Assembly: GCA_026390775.1 (NCBI GenBank)
Contig: JAPLFF010000007.1
Location: 682,001 to 746,000, forward strand
DNA: 64,000 nt
Reading direction: 5' to 3'
Origin: Ignavibacteriales bacterium
Lineage (GTDB): Bacteria; Bacteroidota; Ignavibacteria; Ignavibacteriales; Melioribacteraceae
Below, piece after piece: positions 63,028 through 64,000 of the stretch. The translations under genes were made by a program, and so were the position numbers. The first letter of the stretch is position 1. Each line of letters opens with the position of its first letter. The notes beneath the pieces are model-generated. The model saw only the letters and a list, made by a program, of their open reading frames with translations. It had not been told where the DNA came from and did no database searches.

Positions 63028-63779
63028 AAGTATTAGTCGTTGACGATGAACAGCCGGCACGAAAAAAGATTATTTCATTTTTAAAAGATGAAAGTGAAAT
63101 AGAACAAATTCTAGAAGCCGGGAATGGAATTGAAGCAATAAAAAAAATAAAAAGTGAAAAGCCAGAAATAATTTTTCTTGATATACAGATGCCGGGCTTA
63201 AATGGTTTTGAAGTTATAAAAGAGATTGGCTCTGAAAATATGCCGCCGGTAGTTTTTGTTACTGCTTATGATCAATATGCTATCAATGCATTTGATGTAA
63301 ATGCAGTGGATTATCTTTTGAAACCATTTGACAAGGAAAGATTCTCAAAATCATTTCATCGTGTAACTGAAAAAATAAAATTCAAGAAAAGAAATACCAA
63401 TGACATTAAACTGATTCTAGATGAAGTTAAAAAGGAAAGGAAATATTTAGAGAGGTTTTTGGTAAGTCTTGGTTCCAAATACTTTTTTGTTGCTGTTAGA
63501 GAAATAATATTTATTTCATCCGCAGAAAAATATGTTGAACTGCATACAGCAAAAGGAAAATATCTATTAAGAGATACGATGAACAATGTTGAAGAATCGC
63601 TAGATCCGGAAAAGTTTGCACGCATCCATCGTTCATATATTGTTAATGTCGAACAGATTCAAGAAATGCAGCCATGGTCCCACGGTGATTATATCGTGAT
63701 TTTAAAGAATGGTGAAAAATTAAATATGAGCCGCAGGTACAGAGAGAATCTTTTCCGTAAAACGAATTTGTCAGATTAA
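63024..63779 (+). CDS. LytTR-family response regulator
   Basis: The 251-residue protein has a receiver (1-120: VVDDEQPARKK, acceptor Asp in IIFLDIQMPGLNG, Lys in LLKPF) and a LytTR DNA-binding domain (about 145-250) with FVAVREIIFISSAEKYVELHT, FARIHRSYIVNVEQI and LNMSRRYRENLF. Start is TTG at 63024, which overlaps the kinase stop; GAGGAAG lies upstream. It would regulate its own operon and possibly the divergent acyltransferase through the direct repeats at 61782-61816. LytTR proteins often control exported or surface functions. Confidence 0.95.
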   Translation: MKVLVVDDEQPARKKIISFLKDESEIEQILEAGNGIEAIKKIKSEKPEIIFLDIQMPGLNGFEVIKEIGSENMPPVVFVTAYDQYAINAFDVNAVDYLLKPFDKERFSKSFHRVTEKIKFKKRNTNDIKLILDEVKKERKYLERFLVSLGSKYFFVAVREIIFISSAEKYVELHTAKGKYLLRDTMNNVEESLDPEKFARIHRSYIVNVEQIQEMQPWSHGDYIVILKNGEKLNMSRRYRENLFRKTNLSD

Positions 63780-63782
63780 AAC

Positions 63783-64000
63783 CTATCTATCCGGTTCCGC
63801 ATGAACCATCACTTTTACATTTTTAATTTTACTGCTGATTGCTTCTTCAACCATGTGAGAAATTTCGTGCGCTTGATCTATGGTCATATTTTTATCAACA
63901 TGAATATTTAGATCAACAAATTTATACGGACCGGATTCGCGGACTTTTATATCATGAAATTGTTTTACTTCCGGTAAATTTTTCACAATATCTTCTACTC
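63783..64000 (-). CDS. C-terminal end of a cation diffusion facilitator transporter (partial)
   Basis: The frame runs to the window edge, so the N-terminal part is missing. The 72 visible residues are a cytoplasmic CDF domain with NLPEVKQFHDIKVRESG, VDLNIHVDKNMTIDQAHEIS and a VMVHAEPDR tail. The H-D-I-K-V-R and H-x-E-P motifs near the end match zinc or iron exporters of the CDF/YiiP group. It is convergent with the LytTR gene, with three bases between stops. Confidence 0.88.
   Translation of the reverse strand, partial: VEDIVKNLPEVKQFHDIKVRESGPYKFVDLNIHVDKNMTIDQAHEISHMVEEAISSKIKNVKVMVHAEPDR

Overview
The window is an A+T-rich bacterial chromosome segment that most resembles a member of the Ignavibacteria / Bacteroidota-Chlorobi group. 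The pointers are two proteins with type IX secretion tails (31567-32652 and 39498-41144), a PorQ/PorV-family protein (46345-47274), an S46 dipeptidyl-peptidase, two DUF5916 outer-membrane barrels, and many starts without a clear Shine-Dalgarno. This placement is an inference from gene content; no 16S or marker tree was available.

Layout. (1) 1-6.5 kb: a RelE-type toxin-antitoxin pair, a frameshifted FISUMP lipoprotein, a GlmU-like nucleotidyltransferase whose gene carries a 20-bp palindrome in frame, an S46 peptidase of the DPP11 type, a His-rich NicO-like membrane protein and tRNA-Lys(TTT). (2) 6.6-13.2 kb: a signalling block with an NtrC-type sigma-54 regulator and a soluble hybrid kinase facing a receiver-DHp protein and a 1178-residue hybrid kinase with three receivers. 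(3) 13.3-22.9 kb: a type IV pilus locus on the minus strand. It has three paralogous pilin-like proteins with non-canonical N-termini, then PilC, PilB, a PilT-like ATPase, a PilM-PilN fusion, PilO with a PilP-like tail, and a PilQ secretin. (4) 23159-26335: a 3.18-kb IS1-like transposon with 20-bp terminal inverted repeats and a 7-bp target duplication. It carries three passenger genes beside its DDE transposase and sits between aspS and the pilins.

(5) 26.4-31.5 kb: aspS, pdxB, and an Lrp/AsnC regulator followed at once by glutamine synthetase. (6) 31.6-48.9 kb: envelope and secretion genes. These include T9SS cargo, a frameshifted G+C-rich outer-membrane protein gene, an RsmF-like rRNA methyltransferase, a TolB-like propeller, lgt, a CcmA/CcmB-like ABC pair, a metalloprotease, an FG-GAP protein, a thioesterase, BamD, HtpX, PorQ and a TPR protein. 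(7) 48.9-60.2 kb: the pyruvate dehydrogenase complex (lpd, E2, aceE), interrupted by two DUF5916 genes and an SDR gene. A 63-bp relic of the E2 3' end lies after the first DUF5916/SDR block, which suggests an old tandem duplication. (8) 60.4-64 kb: an acyltransferase, a LytS/LytTR two-component pair preceded by a perfect 14-bp direct repeat with 21-bp period (a likely LytTR operator), and the end of a cation diffusion facilitator gene cut by the window edge.

The most unusual items are the passenger-bearing IS1-like transposon, the pilins lacking the canonical prepilin motif, the E2 relic, the coding palindrome, and the direct-repeat operator in front of the LytS gene. Dispersed intergenic repeats starting GTCATTGCGA, or close to it, occur at three places. 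No CRISPR array, rRNA or prophage was seen.
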